From contig CAJQUW010005587.1 in NCBI GenBank assembly GCA_907163375.1, forward strand, positions 124,001 through 188,000: 64,000 nucleotides of DNA. The letters are read 5' to 3'. How positions within the stretch are numbered: the first letter of the stretch is position 1; each line of letters begins with the position of its first letter. The position numbers and the translations under genes are program-made. This stretch comes from Prostheceraeus crozeri. Lineage: Eukaryota > Platyhelminthes > Polycladida > Euryleptidae. Positions 24,126 to 36,954 of this stretch are shown in pieces. The notes under the pieces were generated by a model. The model was not told the origin of the DNA. It saw nothing but the letters and a program-made list of their open reading frames with translations, and searched no databases.

Positions 24126-27100
24126 GAATGGCAAACCTCCCGTGAGACTTTAAACTGAAACATTAGCTTACACACGGAAATTAAATGGCATGAACAATTA
24201 CCGTGGTATGGCAGAATTTTCTCCTTTTAATTTTTTTGTTTGTTTATAAGAATGCTTTCAATTGCATCAACTCTTTTTCATGTGCAATAGGCCTAATTAA
24301 GTAGCCCACTGCCTAATTATACTATATTACACGTAGGCCTGACAAAACGACAGACGGCTTGCTCACAAACTACATTATCGAAAAGCATCAATCAGCGAAT
24401 TGAATTCTTTAAGATGGATGACATTCATGTTTATTCACTACTCCTGTTTTTAGGAAATATGCTTCAATATCAAGGATCGAACTTTCCATCTCCTATCAAC
24501 GATCCTGATGAATCACGCGATTAATTCTTTAATCAAATACACATTTTATTTTGTAACTTCAGGACAATTAGAATGGTTGGCTTAGAATCTGTTACTATAC
24601 AAGTTACCTAGTGATGCGGTTTATTCACCTGATTTACGAGTACGATTTATTTGCTACTCACAAGTCTTAATATTGTTGACGCACCATATACACTCCATTT
24701 GGGTACTCATATATCCGCGGTGATAATCTTTAACAAATGATGGCAACATATATACTATCTTCAATGAACAGAGAAAACTGCACCGTCAGCTGTTCGACGA
24801 GTTGATTCACACCCACACACCGCTGAGGAATCCGTGAACTGACTGAGTAGCGCGCGGCGAAGAAATACATTGCAATGTTCGAATTCGGGAGGCTCGCCAT
24901 CATGAAGACAAGATAATCCCCTTTTAGAATAGGTCAGAAATAAAAATTAGGTATTACAGTAGTCGGGATGCATTACAATGAAGTCATGCTTTATAAATAA
25001 TCATGAAAACTGACTATCGTACATGCATACTCGTGAAACATCGGAAAATGATGACATTTCCACCTGAGCGCCTTATACGGACTTCTAAATATAGTACCCA
25101 ATACAAGATTCCCGTTACAGTGCGATTAATCGCTATGTTCCGAAGCCAGCTACGTTTTTCGTGTTGCCGAAGTTCTGCCGAACGTCGATTGACCGAATTA
25201 TGACGCACTCGTGCCGACATTCATAAAAATGCGGGGTTATAAAAACATTTCTATTTATTTCATATTAAAACATCTTTCGCAGTTCATATCATAACACAGA
25301 TGATATAAATTACGATAGAAACTTCATTTGAATTGAAACTGCTCAAGATGGCCGAAGAGTCGCACTTTGCTGTTTTCGGCCCGGACACGGTCCGACATTT
25401 ACGTTTGCACAGGGTGGTCATAAGTATCTGACCAATTCTCTAATTATTGATTGAAATTTCATAAATTCAATTTCATTCTTCTCTGATTTTACTAAAATTT
25501 TGCAAATATTAATTAACTTCGATAACTAATAAAGGACAAAACATTAAACATATTCCACTGGAGAGCATTACAACCTCTCTGCCGTTTTTGAGCACCATGA
25601 TGTTGACAACTACAACCACTTTTCCTGCAACATCGCCTGTGGGTTGCGGAATTGCTGCACCCCCAAAGTATCAACTACACGGGCTGCAGGAGTGCCAGCT
25701 TGCCACAAAGCCGGTGTTGCAGGCAGCCGATGCATTTCACCTTTCCTTCTTATTTTCACAAGGGTCTTATTTCTCGTGCTTCTTTAGATGTATTCCATTA
25801 CCAACTTTATGTAGAAAAACTAAATTTTAATGTTGATTGCGGAAAGAAACGGGTATAACAACAAATGTGTAGCTTGATGTTAATATTAGTGCTTTTCAAG
25901 TATAAGTCCACTCATCAGTGTATCACAATGTTGATGATTTCCCTTTTGAAGTTGCATTGCTCACTTTTCCTGAAAACTTTCTTCCTTCCTTGCCATGTGG
26001 TACAGGTTGGAGGTTAGGGGCCGAAACCTTGCTTCATGCAGCCACATGGTTCCTCCCTGATGACTCCATACATAGCAAACTTAATCTTAGTTTTTTAGGT
26101 TTCCTATTTTCACCTTTTGTTATTTTTAAGTTAGCTTCTCGTCAGGTCCATGACAAACTCTTATTTCAGCTCTTATATGGTTAAATAAAATCGTTTACAA
26201 GTATTAATTTATTTCCCTTCCCGTCTTAAGTTGAGTCGACTAGCCTTTATTCGTATTTCAGTCCCTACTCCGTACTGAAATTGGTTACTCTATGTTGTTA
26301 GTATTAATTTTATTCATTCGTTCATGACTTTTAATTACCTAATTATTTACAGAATTCTCCGCTGGGGTAGAATGTTTAACTTTGGTATCTTCCGTTTCCT
26401 GGATCCCTCGAATTTTTTTGACCACGTCGTGTCTTAATTCGATTCCTATAAGGGTAGTATAATTTTTGCAGGTCAAGTTTTAAGATATTTATGTATATGC
26501 TCACATTTATGCTATGTTGTTGATAAGATTAAAATCACATGCCAATTGTTTACAAAAAGAGATTATCTTTTATGTGATTTAAGAAGAAGCATGGAATAAC
26601 TTCTACGTAAGTATTTTTCACTCCTGCTAAAAAAATGTATAAAAATATGTGTATAATATATTATATATATAATAATATGATATCATAAATATATAAAGAT
26701 ATTGAGCTGGCCATCAAAAGTTTTTGGGTTCCTACCACGGTAACAAAAAATGTCCTGCCCATCTTCATTATTTCAAACTCCTGCTAAAGCTTGGCTTGTT
26801 TTCAAGCAGACAATTGTCCGTCCAATGTGGTATGATTTGAGCGCATCCACAGCATTTAGAGTACCGTTATTTCTGTGTATTTTATTTTTGTTTTATGGGG
26901 CAAGCCTATAGCGTGGGTCCGCCATTGCCTATTCGTCCAAGATGTTAAAGGACCGACACGTACGAGACGGAAGCAGCTGGTCATCTTGCTGATGAGCCCC
27001 TTTTACATATTCTCGCATATATTTGTTCTCGTGTTGTTTTGTCCAGTTTTATTTTTATATTTTCGTTCTTGTCTGTATGAAGTTTTGAGAATACTTGCGT

Positions 27101-27307
27101 CAGGCCAATGAACGCTTAATGAGTCCTTTTCAGGAATATCTTATTTTTATAAACTAATACTTCAGTTACAAAGTGCATCATAACGAAATGAGATCTACTT
27201 ACCTGGAGCTGAGAGAAATATCCTCGGCCAGTCATTCACACAGAATAATTCAGATATGGTTATCATTGTGGATGTTATGTCTTGCATAGGCAAACTTTGT
27301 AAATTTG
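24126..27307. other. Mostly unannotated AT-rich DNA
   Basis: No recognisable gene. A simple AT tract of ta/ata words lies at 26,636-26,702. Two frames at 25,588-25,830 and 25,918-26,184 sit in a slightly CT-rich segment, but their translations match no family I know and show no domain pattern, so I do not call them genes. Confidence 0.5.
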
Positions 27308-28406
27308 CACGTCACTACACGTCACTGCACGTCACTACACGTCACTGCACGTCACTACACGTCACTACACGTCACTACACGTCACTACACGTCACTACAC
27401 GTCACTACACGTCACTACACGTCACTACACGTCACTACACGTCACTACACGTCACTACACGTCACTACACGTCACTACACGTCACTACACGTCACTACAC
27501 GTCACTACACGTCACTACACGTCACTACACGTCACTACACGTCACTACACGTCACTACACGTCACTACACGTCACTACACGTCACTACACGTCACTACAC
27601 GTCACTACACGTCACTACACGTCACTACACGTCACTACACGTCACTACACGTCACTACACGTCACTACACGTCACTGCACGTCACTGCACGTCACTACAC
27701 GTCAGTACACGTCACTACACGTCAGTACACGTCAGTACACGTCACTACACGTCACTAAACGTCACTATACGTCACTGCACGTCACTACACGTCAATACAC
27801 GTCACTACACGTCACTACACGTCTCTACACGTCACTACACGTCACTACACGTCACTACACGTCACTGCACGTCACTACACGTCACTACACGTCACTACAC
27901 GTCACTACACGTCACTACACGTCACTACACGTCACTACACGTCACTACACGTCACTACACGTCACTACACGTCACTACACGTCACTACACGTCACTACAC
28001 GTCACTACACGTCACTACACGTCACTACACGTCACTACACGTCACTACACGTCACTACACGTCACTACACGTCACTACACGTCACTACACGTCACTACAC
28101 GTCACTACACGTCACTACACGTCACTACACGTCACTACACGTCACTACACGTCACTACACGTCACTACACGTCACTACACGTCACTACACGTCACTGCAC
28201 GTCACTACACGTCACTACACGTCACTACGCGTCACTACACGTCACTACACGTCACTACACGTCACTACACGTCACTACACGTCACTACACGTCACTACAC
28301 GTCACTACACGTCACTACACGTCACTACACGTCACTACACGTCACTACACGTCACTACACGTCACTACACGTCACTACACGTCACTACACGTCACTACAC
28401 GTCACT
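27308..28406. repeat. 10-bp tandem array (cacgtcacta), about 110 copies
   Basis: Nearly perfect head-to-tail copies of cacgtcacta. Variant units (ctgcac, cagtacac, ctaaac, ctatac, caatac, gtctct) cluster at 27,670-27,870 and at the first few units, while the blocks on either side are homogeneous. The short flanks are inverted: ggcaaactttgtaa on the left, and ttacaaattgtgcc on the right. A 10-bp unit read in any open frame gives a 10-residue peptide repeat, so the two long frames across it (395 and 381 codons) are an artefact of periodicity. Confidence 0.98.
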
Positions 28407-31328
28407 TACAAATTGTGCCAGATCCTCGTTACTGGTACAATAACAATTAATCGACAATTGGCAGAACATACATGCATCCTGAAAAGAGTGAATTTTTATC
28501 ATGAAAAACAGACCACCTTCAAATCGCCGAAATTCAATCGCTTCTCATGCCCTCCAATGGCGTCGCACATGAACGTGTCGTGCATCCTTTGAGAGTTTGC
28601 ATTCTCAGCCTTTGAATAAGCTGTGATAAACTTGCATCGCTTATAGTGTCTGCTGGACAATGGTCAAAATATGAAAATTGCGCAATTCACAACTCGTAAT
28701 TTTGGTTAGGAAAATAAGTGAGTGTGATAGTGAATCATACACGAGATGAACGAGCATTTTCTGAGCTTTCTTTTGATATGCAGTCCTTCGAATTTGCTGG
28801 ACTAGGAAACAAATAGTGTTTTCACAGAATCATCACTCTGTTGGTCAAAAATATAATTTTCACTTTTTCATTAAAAATTTTAAAATGTATCTAAGCATTT
28901 AATGTTAAAAATGTTAGTGCATGTAGTATCATCAGAATCCATTTTGGTGTAAGAACAAAAATATAGGCCTTCATTCCATTTAATGAATGGACAAACATAA
29001 ATAGTGAACATCAGCAGTCACTGCGCTGAGAGAACAAGGAGGCGATTTCATTAGTCACCGTTCAGCTAGATAGTCGACTCGATTAGAGTACCATGTCATG
29101 CAAAATGTTTGCGTGTCCTCAGCCAATCCGTCATAAGCTCATACTTTGACATCTAGGATATGATTTTAGAGATATTATGATGCACTTGAAGGAGAAAAAC
29201 TGAGGTGTTATTTCTTGCAGTCGAGTGGAACGAATAGAAGATTTCAATTTAATAATTTACATACTTTCAAAAATTTGCAAAAGTTGAAAAAGCGATGATT
29301 AAATCATTTTGAATTGATTTTCAAAGTACCAAGATGAGTAGGCTGACTATAAATTAGCAATCAAGCAACATGAAGACTTGACAACAGTTTTCTATTGCGA
29401 GCAAGCATCTGATAACATCATTAGTTGATGATCTAATGAATAACCATGACATATTTCCTCGAGGACATCTGATACATGTACATTATCAGAGTACACTTTT
29501 TAATGAGTGTTCGCTATTTCATTAGGTTTTCTTCTGCTGCTAGGTACCTACGATTTTCCTTGAAGTTGTACGTCTGACACATTCATCTTCGAATATTCGA
29601 CTTTTTAGGAAATCTTGATATTTAGAAAATTATTTTTATGATATATTTCCTTGATGCAACGATGCATGCATATTAATCAAAAGTTGGAAGTCCATGACAT
29701 TCGTGAATTCACTTAGTCAGAGACATTGTTTTTCTTTACAACCTGATGAATTTCACGCGAGAATTGAACTCATAATGATTCTTCTTGTCATGAAATGTTT
29801 GTATTTATTCAAAGTACATAAAATTAAGCTGAGGTTTTAGAAAATAAAGAAATTTTCAGACTCATACCGACAAAGTACAAGCAAAAACTTGTTCTCGAAA
29901 TTCCAATATCTTAAGTGCATTCGCTTTCATATCTGCTTCACAAGTCGGTGTTATTTAATTCGTCGAAATGTCACAGCTCATAAATTGGCGAGAGAATTGT
30001 GACATCAAGAGAGCATTTTTACAATCGAGTTCACAGATTCTTTCTTCAAAAAATGACCATCTCTGTTTCCGTTCTAAATATAACCACGTTGGTGAGTTGT
30101 GAGCGAAGAAGTGTCAATTGTTACTCTGTCTCAGAGAGTCTCATTATCACGGTGGGAGAAGTCATGTCTCAACAGACAAAACAACAAAACTTGATGGAAT
30201 GAATATTTCATATTTTCAGACGATGATGAACTCCATATTAGACGTCACTATCTACAATTTTCATAAATTTTCATAGAATTCATAAGATTCTGTTATCTTT
30301 CTCTGTATTATTCTTGCCCATTTTGGTGTAGCTGACATGTTTCACATGTGCTAGCTCAGTATTGGAAGTCAACCTCTCTACCAGTCCGTTTCATAAACAT
30401 TTGAAATCGTTAAAAATAAATATAGAAAATCATTTGCAAAGTCAAAAATTCTACGCCTTAAGAAAGCTCATGTTCTGAAGTAGGTCCGGATGGCATTACT
30501 CTGGACATATCGGTCAGTACAAAACAATGCATCAATTCAATGTTCGTCCAGAGTAGGCCTCCTCACTCGCATACTCGGGTGCTGATTCATAGTATCAAAA
30601 TAATAATACTATGATGAGCAGTTTGCACAACTCATTGCTTTTGCCACGAGTCCACCAAGCAATAAGTCCTCCGGTAATAAATGTGGTCAGTAAATGGGCA
30701 CGGAAAGTAATGATTGAAGTTTTTTTTTCACGAGAAATTTTGTGGAAGCCACTAATAATTCAATCAAGTGAAGTGCATCAATTTGTCTATCAATAATCAG
30801 ATTACAAATGACATATTGTGCCGTATGAATAAAAATCAGTGTTCACTTCGTAGCGGTAGTGTTTAGTGTTCATACTACTTCTCTAATGAATAAAACAACA
30901 CTAACATTGCGAAGTAAACGCTAAACACTTCACTACTGGCCAGGTCCTATTTCTATGGTCAGAACAGAAAAGTAGGTGAGGATCGTTGTCATGTCAACGA
31001 GCGACAGTGCCGGCGCGGTTTTGATGAATTAATTCGTTGAACAACGCATTTGCATTGGTCAGCCAATCTTGCATTAATTGTGTGCAAGCCAATCTTACAT
31101 TTATTGGGCGTAAAAGATAGAATTACTTGCAACTACTCGGTTAGACTTATCAGACGGTGCAATAACCACACTATTATTTTTAGGGAACTATTTGTTTTCG
31201 TTTAATTCGGTTCAAATGTTCATATTTTTATTGCTTCTAATATTCTTAGCTTCTTCGTGTAAGGCACGTTTAGCATCAATTTCAAGCTATTTCGAATTAT
31301 CTTCTTTTTCCTTTGTCATACGATGCTG
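28407..31328. other. Nothing recognised
   Basis: AT-rich sequence. A small perfect hairpin (tcatagtat / atactatga, 30,587-30,614) and a short imperfect inverted segment around 30,840-30,950 are all I can point to. No gene or transposon is supported. Confidence 0.5.
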
Positions 31329-31603
31329 TAATAATAATAATAATAATAATGCTATATTTCAAATACTACATAGCGGTATTTGACAAAAAACAAAACTCGC
31401 AACAATTCAAGAAAATGGTGAAAATCTTACAAATGACTGACTGTACAATCTTGATTTACGAAGTAAAGGAAGTAAAGCTCTAGAATGTCTAGTGTTACAG
31501 GTTTCAGAGCGAATTTCAAAGAATTCGCTGAGAGGGTGTACTTCGATATTCTTGGAAACTTTCGTTATCAGTTTGATGCACGATTCGTCCAGTCTATTCC
31601 TCA
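31329..31603 (-). pseudogene. LINE C-terminal end and 3' tail (half interrupted by Gmr1 element)
   Basis: Minus-strand residues include HPLSEFFEIRSETCNTRHSR and end in FVRFSPFS before a stop at about 31,407. This is the typical C-terminal tail of CR1/L2-like reverse transcriptases (HPL...R...YNLRH...). Beyond the stop there is a short untranslated region and then an (att)n tail, seen on the plus strand as taa repeats at 31,330-31,352, which is a common 3' end for such LINEs. The upstream half of the same frame lies at 37,479-38,000, on the other side of the LTR element. Confidence 0.8.
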
Positions 31604-32127
31604 TGTTACGACCTCCCCAAGGTACGAACAGAAAAAAGGCCAAATCCCTGTGAGTGAATGTGTTTATTAAGTGCAAGGCAGGTGGTGGCCCTTAAGAGAG
31701 CCGATTTGGCGTTCGCAGAGAATGTGAGTGTACGTGCAGTTGTCAACTTGGCAATGACAGCGGTCGTGAGCCGAAGGGTCGCAGCAGCGTCGTTGATTCC
31801 CAACAAGAGATCGTGCGTACTGTAGGCGGGAGAGAGATGAGAGAGAGCGTTTGGTCCGTCAGCAGGGAGTTTTGATGTCTCTCCAAATGTGTAGGATCGA
31901 TCATCCACCTGGAGCGTATGATTGGCGCCCAGCCACTCGCCGGCTCCCTGTCACCGGGCATCGCTTCGCCCTCCCGTCAGGGAAGGGAAGAAGAGTCTGC
32001 GCCGATCAATGGCTCATGCAAGCGACTCCATTGGTCGTCGCTGCCTTGAAAGTTAATGTACGTTAAGTATCACTTCCGCCGAGTAGTCTTGATGAGGAAA
32101 GAGAGAGAAGTCTGCATTTTCGTCACA
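31604..32127 (-). repeat. 3' LTR of Gmr1-type element
   Basis: 524 bp, identical to 36,955-37,478 except for one base. On the plus strand it runs from tgttacgacc to cgtcaca. Flanked on the left by ctca, matching the ctca right of the other LTR. A short purine run (ccggggaa on the minus strand) directly before it can serve as the polypurine tract. Small frames inside the LTR appear identically in both copies and are not genes. Confidence 0.96.
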
Positions 32128-32235
32128 TTCCCCGGCATAAAAGAGCGTTGATAATCGGAGCATTGCGATGACTTGAAACGCGAAGAAATGTTCTCCAATC
32201 ACCACAAAAATGTTCATCACAACCTTTTAATTCAC

Positions 32236-35200
32236 TCAGGATTTGTTTGGTCTCTGAAACGGATCCTGGGTAGATCTGTCAGAAAACTGGGAACCGGTGC
32301 GGGATAAGGCATCAGCCCAAATGTTGTCTTTTCCCTTTATATGACAGACAATAAGGTTAAACTCCTGAAGAGCTAAACACCAAGCGAGTAATCTACGATT
32401 CTTGAACCTCATTTTATTGAGAAAAATCAACGGATCATGATCTGTGTGAACTTTTACTGAACCCACTGGAGAGGCAATATAAATCTCAAAATGTTTAACT
32501 GCACTGAGTAAGGCGAAGGCCTCTTTCTCTATTGTAGAGTAATTCTTTTGGTGCTTATTTAACTTTTGCGAGAAATATGCAAATGGAAATCTTTCACCTT
32601 CAATATTCTGTGTCAACACTGCACCTATGCCTACGTCGCTCGCGTCAGTCATGAGTTCGAATGGTTTGTTCCAGTCTGGAGCATTTAGAATCGGCGTATC
32701 ACACCATAGTTTTTAATGACTCGAATGCTTCCTGACAAGGAGTAGTCCAAATAAACTTTGAGGTCTTTTTTAGTAGATCGGTCAGAGGAAATGCAACCGT
32801 CGAGAAGTTTGGCAAAAATCGCCTATAGTAACCTAACATGCCGAGGAATCTCATTACACCTTTTTTGTCAGTTGGTGGAGGAAAGTTTTTCATTTTTTCA
32901 ACATGTCTATCTACTGGTTTGACTTTTCCATGCCCCACTACATGTCCTAAGTATGTGACGTCGGCTCTACAGAACACACTTTTGCTCAAATTAACGGTCA
33001 AGTTTGCTTCTTGCAACCTGACAAACAGTTCGCGCAGAGATTTTTGATGCTCCTCCCAGCTATCATTATGTACAACAATGTCATCAACATAGGCTGTGAC
33101 ATTCTTCATACCTCTCAGTAAACTTGTCATTAGTCTTTGAAATGTAGCTTGAGAATTCTTCATGCCATAGGGCATTACTCGGTACTGATACAGTCCATCT
33201 GGCGTGACAAATGCTGATATCTCCCTAGCTCTTTCGGTCAGAGGGATGCCCCAATAACCTTTCAAAACATCGCATTTTGAAATATATCTGGCTTTCCCAA
33301 TGCGATCTATACAATCATCGATTCTGGCCAAGGGGAAAGAATCGCTTTTAGTCACTGCATTTAATTTTCTATAATCTGTGCAAAATCGATATGAATTATC
33401 GGCTTTCTTGACAACTACACAAGGAGATGCCCACTGACTATTGCTAGGTTCGATAATTTTATGTTTTAACATATAATCGACCTCTTCTTGAATAATTTTC
33501 TTTTTGTCTGGGCCTACTCGATACGGATGTGATTTGATCGGAGTGATATCACTCGTTAGACAGACGTCGTGCTCAATAACATCCGTACGAGACGGTACAT
33601 CGCCGAAGATGTTCTTGAATTCTACTATCAAGTTTTCGAGTGAATTTCCTTCGTCTGATGGCAGATAATTTGTTAGTGATTTCATATCTTTCAGTATATC
33701 AGAATTCGCTAATCTCGCGTTTTGATTGTCATTTTTAATTTCAAAATCAATATCTTGCACACTAAGAACCGAATCGGACTCAATTGATCTTGCATAATAT
33801 TCCTTTATCATGTTAGCATGACATAATTGTGTATCTTTCTTTCGATCTGGTGTGCTCACGATGTAATTTAACTCATCTATCTTACTCGAAATGACATATT
33901 GGCCCTGATAGCGAGCTTTCATCGGATTGCTCACAATCGGCAAGAGTACGAGGACTTTGTCCCCAACGCTAAAACTTCGAACTTTTGATTTCTGATCGTA
34001 CAGTTCTTTCATGGATATTTGTGCTGTTCTAAGGTTCTTATGTGCCAGTTCGGTAGCATTCACTAATTTTTCACGGAAATCTGAGACATATGACAGCAAA
34101 TCTTTCTGTTGTAGATTTTCATTTAAGAGACTTTCTTTCAGCAAACCTAACGGGCCTCGGACTGCGTGGCCGAACACTAGTTCGAAAGGACTGAAGCCTA
34201 ATGACTCTTGAGTGGCTTCTCTGGCTGCAAATATCGCAAAATGGACACCTTTATCCCAGTCTTTTTCGTGTTCAATACAGAAGGACCGCAACATGGTCTT
34301 CAGCGTAGAGTGGAATCCTTCCAATACTCCTTGTGACTGAGGGTGGTAGGCTGATGATCGCACTTGTTTGGCACCGATCAGGTTTACGACTTGCTGAAAC
34401 AAGCCCGACATGAAATTTGAGCCCTGGTCTGATTGTATTTCCTGAGGGCGTCCAACAAACGTGAAGAACTTCAGCAGGCTGTCTGCAATTTGGACGGCCG
34501 TAATTCTTTTTAACGGGATGGCCTCCGGAAAGCGTGTAGATGCGCACATAATAGTTAGCAAATACTGATTTCCTGCTCGAGTTTTTGGGAGAGGGCCAAC
34601 ACAATCAATAATTATCCTCGAAAATGCACTTTCGACTATTGGAAGCGGTCGAAGTGGCGATTTAGGAATCACTTGGTTTGGCTTTCCGGATACTTGGCAA
34701 ATATGACATCGTCTGCAAAAGGCAGTAATGTCTGATCTTATCCCAGGCCAATAGAAATGTCGAGTCACTTTATCAAAAGTCTTCCTTATGCCTAGATGAC
34801 CTGCCATGGGAACTTCATGGCCTAGTCTCAGAATCTCGCCCCTAAACTTCTTCGGGACTACGATTTGGTGGAATACGGACCACTCTTCATTTGCAGGGAC
34901 TCTAGGGTCCCGCCATTTTCTCATTAACAAGCCAGATTCCTGGAAATAATAGCCACGGGGTACTGTTTTGATTTCTCGCTCAGAAACAGCAATCTCAAAT
35001 AACTTTTTGATTTCATTATCCCGTTCTTGAGCCGCTATCAATTCATTTGTATTGATAGACTCAGAGCCTTCAGAATTTGGAATATCATTATCTGCATCTT
35101 CAGTCCTTTTAAGCGCCTGTGAGCGTGTTATCACACCACAAGGAACATTTTTCCTTTTCTCCTCAGATATGGGCGAATCGTTGATATCAACTGATACACC

Positions 35201-35600
35201 TTTTCTTATCTTCGAACCAGCCAGATCATTTCCCAACAGGAGAGTAATTCCCCGAGCTGGTATGTGATTGGTCACTCCGACAACTACTGGTCCGGAAACG
35301 AGCTCGCAGTTAATGTTGATTTTGTGTAACTTCACTGTTCCGGTTCCCCAAAATCCTTCTGTGTTAATGATGTCTCCGGTAGCGGAATTTTCTGACAATG
35401 GCAACACATTTGATAAGATGAAAGATCGAATCGCTCCCGTGTCACGCAAAATGGTGACAGGGACCTCATTTTTATTGTCCAACGAGACTGTGCCCTCGAA
35501 TGTGAACGGGAGAAAATCTCCTTTCGGTGAGGCTAAGACATCTTGGGAGTCGACTGTATTTACGGAATTTTTCTCTTCCTCTTTCTTTCTTTTGAGTTTG
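32236..35600 (-). pseudogene. Gmr1-type pol: protease-integrase-RT-RNase H (fossil)
   Basis: Numbering from 35,983: the aspartic protease site DTGA is near residue 181. The integrase has an HHCC-type finger (HLGIRKTF...FYWPG...CRRCHICQ, about 389-430) and a D,D,E core (IIDCVGP near 460, SDQGSNF near 519, EGFHSTLK near 555), followed by a GPY/F-like module near 690-720. Reverse transcriptase lies at about 800-1000 with FCTDYRKLN, MPYGMKNSQATFQR and the YVDD active site (965-968). RNase H (TDASDVGIGAVL, EKEAFALLSAV, DALSR) follows at 32,652-32,236. In the family, these products copy the RNA into DNA and insert it. The domains are well preserved, but the region is not fully open. Confidence 0.9.
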
Positions 35601-36755
35601 AAACACTCAGAGATTGTGTGACCGGTTTTCTTGCAGTAGTGACAAGTTACCGGTCTGGTGGAACCGTTAAAAGGGTTTCGAACTGGTCTGTTATCAGACT
35701 GTTTCATTTTGGAGGCGCCTTGATCCGCGTGATTAAATGTGCTTTTCCTCTCTTTATTAGAGCGCTTACGAGAAATTGCATATTCCTCGGATAACATAAT
35801 CCAAGCTTTGTAATCGTCAGGATGTTTGTCCTCCATAAATATCTTCATGTCTTCAGGGAGACACTGTTTGAATTCCTCGATGAGGATTAATTCTCTTAAT
35901 TGCTCAAAATTATCTACCATCATGGATCTGCACCAACGGTCAAATGCGACTTCTTTAGAATGGGCAAGATCAGAGTAGGTCATAGACTCGGATTTTTTAG
36001 GCTGCGAAATCGATAGCGATATGCTTCAGGGACCTTTTCAAATGCCCTCAAAAATCCGAGTCTATGACCTACTCTGATCTGCACCAACGGTCAAATGCGA
36101 CTTCTTTAGAATGGGCAAGATCAGAGTAGGTCATAGACTCGGATTTTTTAGGCTGCGAAATCGATAGCGATATGCTTCAGGGACCTTTTCAAATGCCCTC
36201 AAAATGCGACTTTTGACAATTTCATAATCCGAACTCTCTTCTAGCGACAGGGTCACGTAAGCCTCTTGAGCTTTTCCTACCAAAACGCTCTGGAGCAACA
36301 TTGGCCATATGTTTTTCGGCCATTTCATGATTTGAGCAACCCTCGCAAAATGGAGGAAATAACTGTCTACATCTGATTCTTTAAACGGAGGCACAAGCCT
36401 CACTACTTTGTTAATGTCAAAACTGTCAGTAGAAGGAGAATTGAACCGGCTTTGATTCCTGTAGATAACGTAATCTCTCTCGTTTAGAAATCTCCTGCTC
36501 AATTTTTAATTTTAATTTCAAAGCTTTAATTTCGGAAGTGTCCTCATCCTCAGATTCAATATCGCCGTTAACAGAACCATGATCAGAAGGATCGCGTCCA
36601 AGGGCCGCGAAAATGTTAGAGCGGATATCCGCTTTTGTTAAATTATGACTGCACGAAATGCTGAGGTGTCTAGCTAACTCAAGTAGTTCAGTCTTTTTGA
36701 AATTCAAAATTTCTTCGTAAGAAGGAATAGACGTCAAAACCTCACTGTCTGCCAT
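35601..36755 (-). pseudogene. Gmr1-type gag with SCAN-like capsid region (fossil)
   Basis: Begins with a short N-terminal region (MADSEVLTSIPSYEEILNFK). A charged stretch follows, then a capsid-like region with KWPKNIWPMLLQSVLVGKAQ and RYRFRSL. A segment with FDRWCRS, FEQLRELILIEEFKQCLP and EDKHPDDYKA recalls the SCAN domain of vertebrate zinc-finger proteins. It ends in a CCHC knuckle (CHYCKKTGHTISEC, 35,603-35,644). Gag packages the element RNA. Published work derives the SCAN domain from Gmr1-like capsids, and the resemblance here fits that. The region is broken, with a short local rearrangement. Confidence 0.85.
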
Positions 36756-36930
36756 TTTGAACAGAATAGATTAATAAATCTATGCTAGACGCGAGTATAA
36801 ATGTCTATGTAACTATTGAAGACTGATAATTTAAGCGGTAGTTAACTGACGAAAACGCTAACGTAAGTAGCTTAAGGGAAAAGTATGCCAACGTAAGTAG
36901 CATAAGACAACTCTGATGAAATTTGGAACA

Positions 36931-36948
36931 ATCCCGGCTGAGCCCCCA
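36931..36948 (-). other. Primer-binding site, proline-tRNA type
   Basis: A few bases inside the 5' LTR, the minus strand reads tgggggctcagccgggat. It starts TGG, as expected for pairing with a tRNA 3' CCA, and differs at two positions from the classical proline-tRNA site (tgggggctcgtccgggat) of murine leukaemia virus. The assignment to tRNA-Pro rests on this comparison from memory. Confidence 0.7.
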
Positions 36949-36954
36949 ATTTTC

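Noticed and set aside
27256-28450. Two overlapping open frames of 395 and 381 codons with a 10-residue peptide repeat
   Set aside because: They follow directly from a stop-free 10-bp tandem repeat; there is no start context, signal or domain.
30587-30614. 9-bp perfect hairpin
   Set aside because: Too short and AT-rich to separate from chance in this composition.
31606-32066. Small frames inside the 3' LTR, identical to those at 36,957-37,417
   Set aside because: They are duplicated only because the LTR is duplicated, lie on both strands, and match no family.
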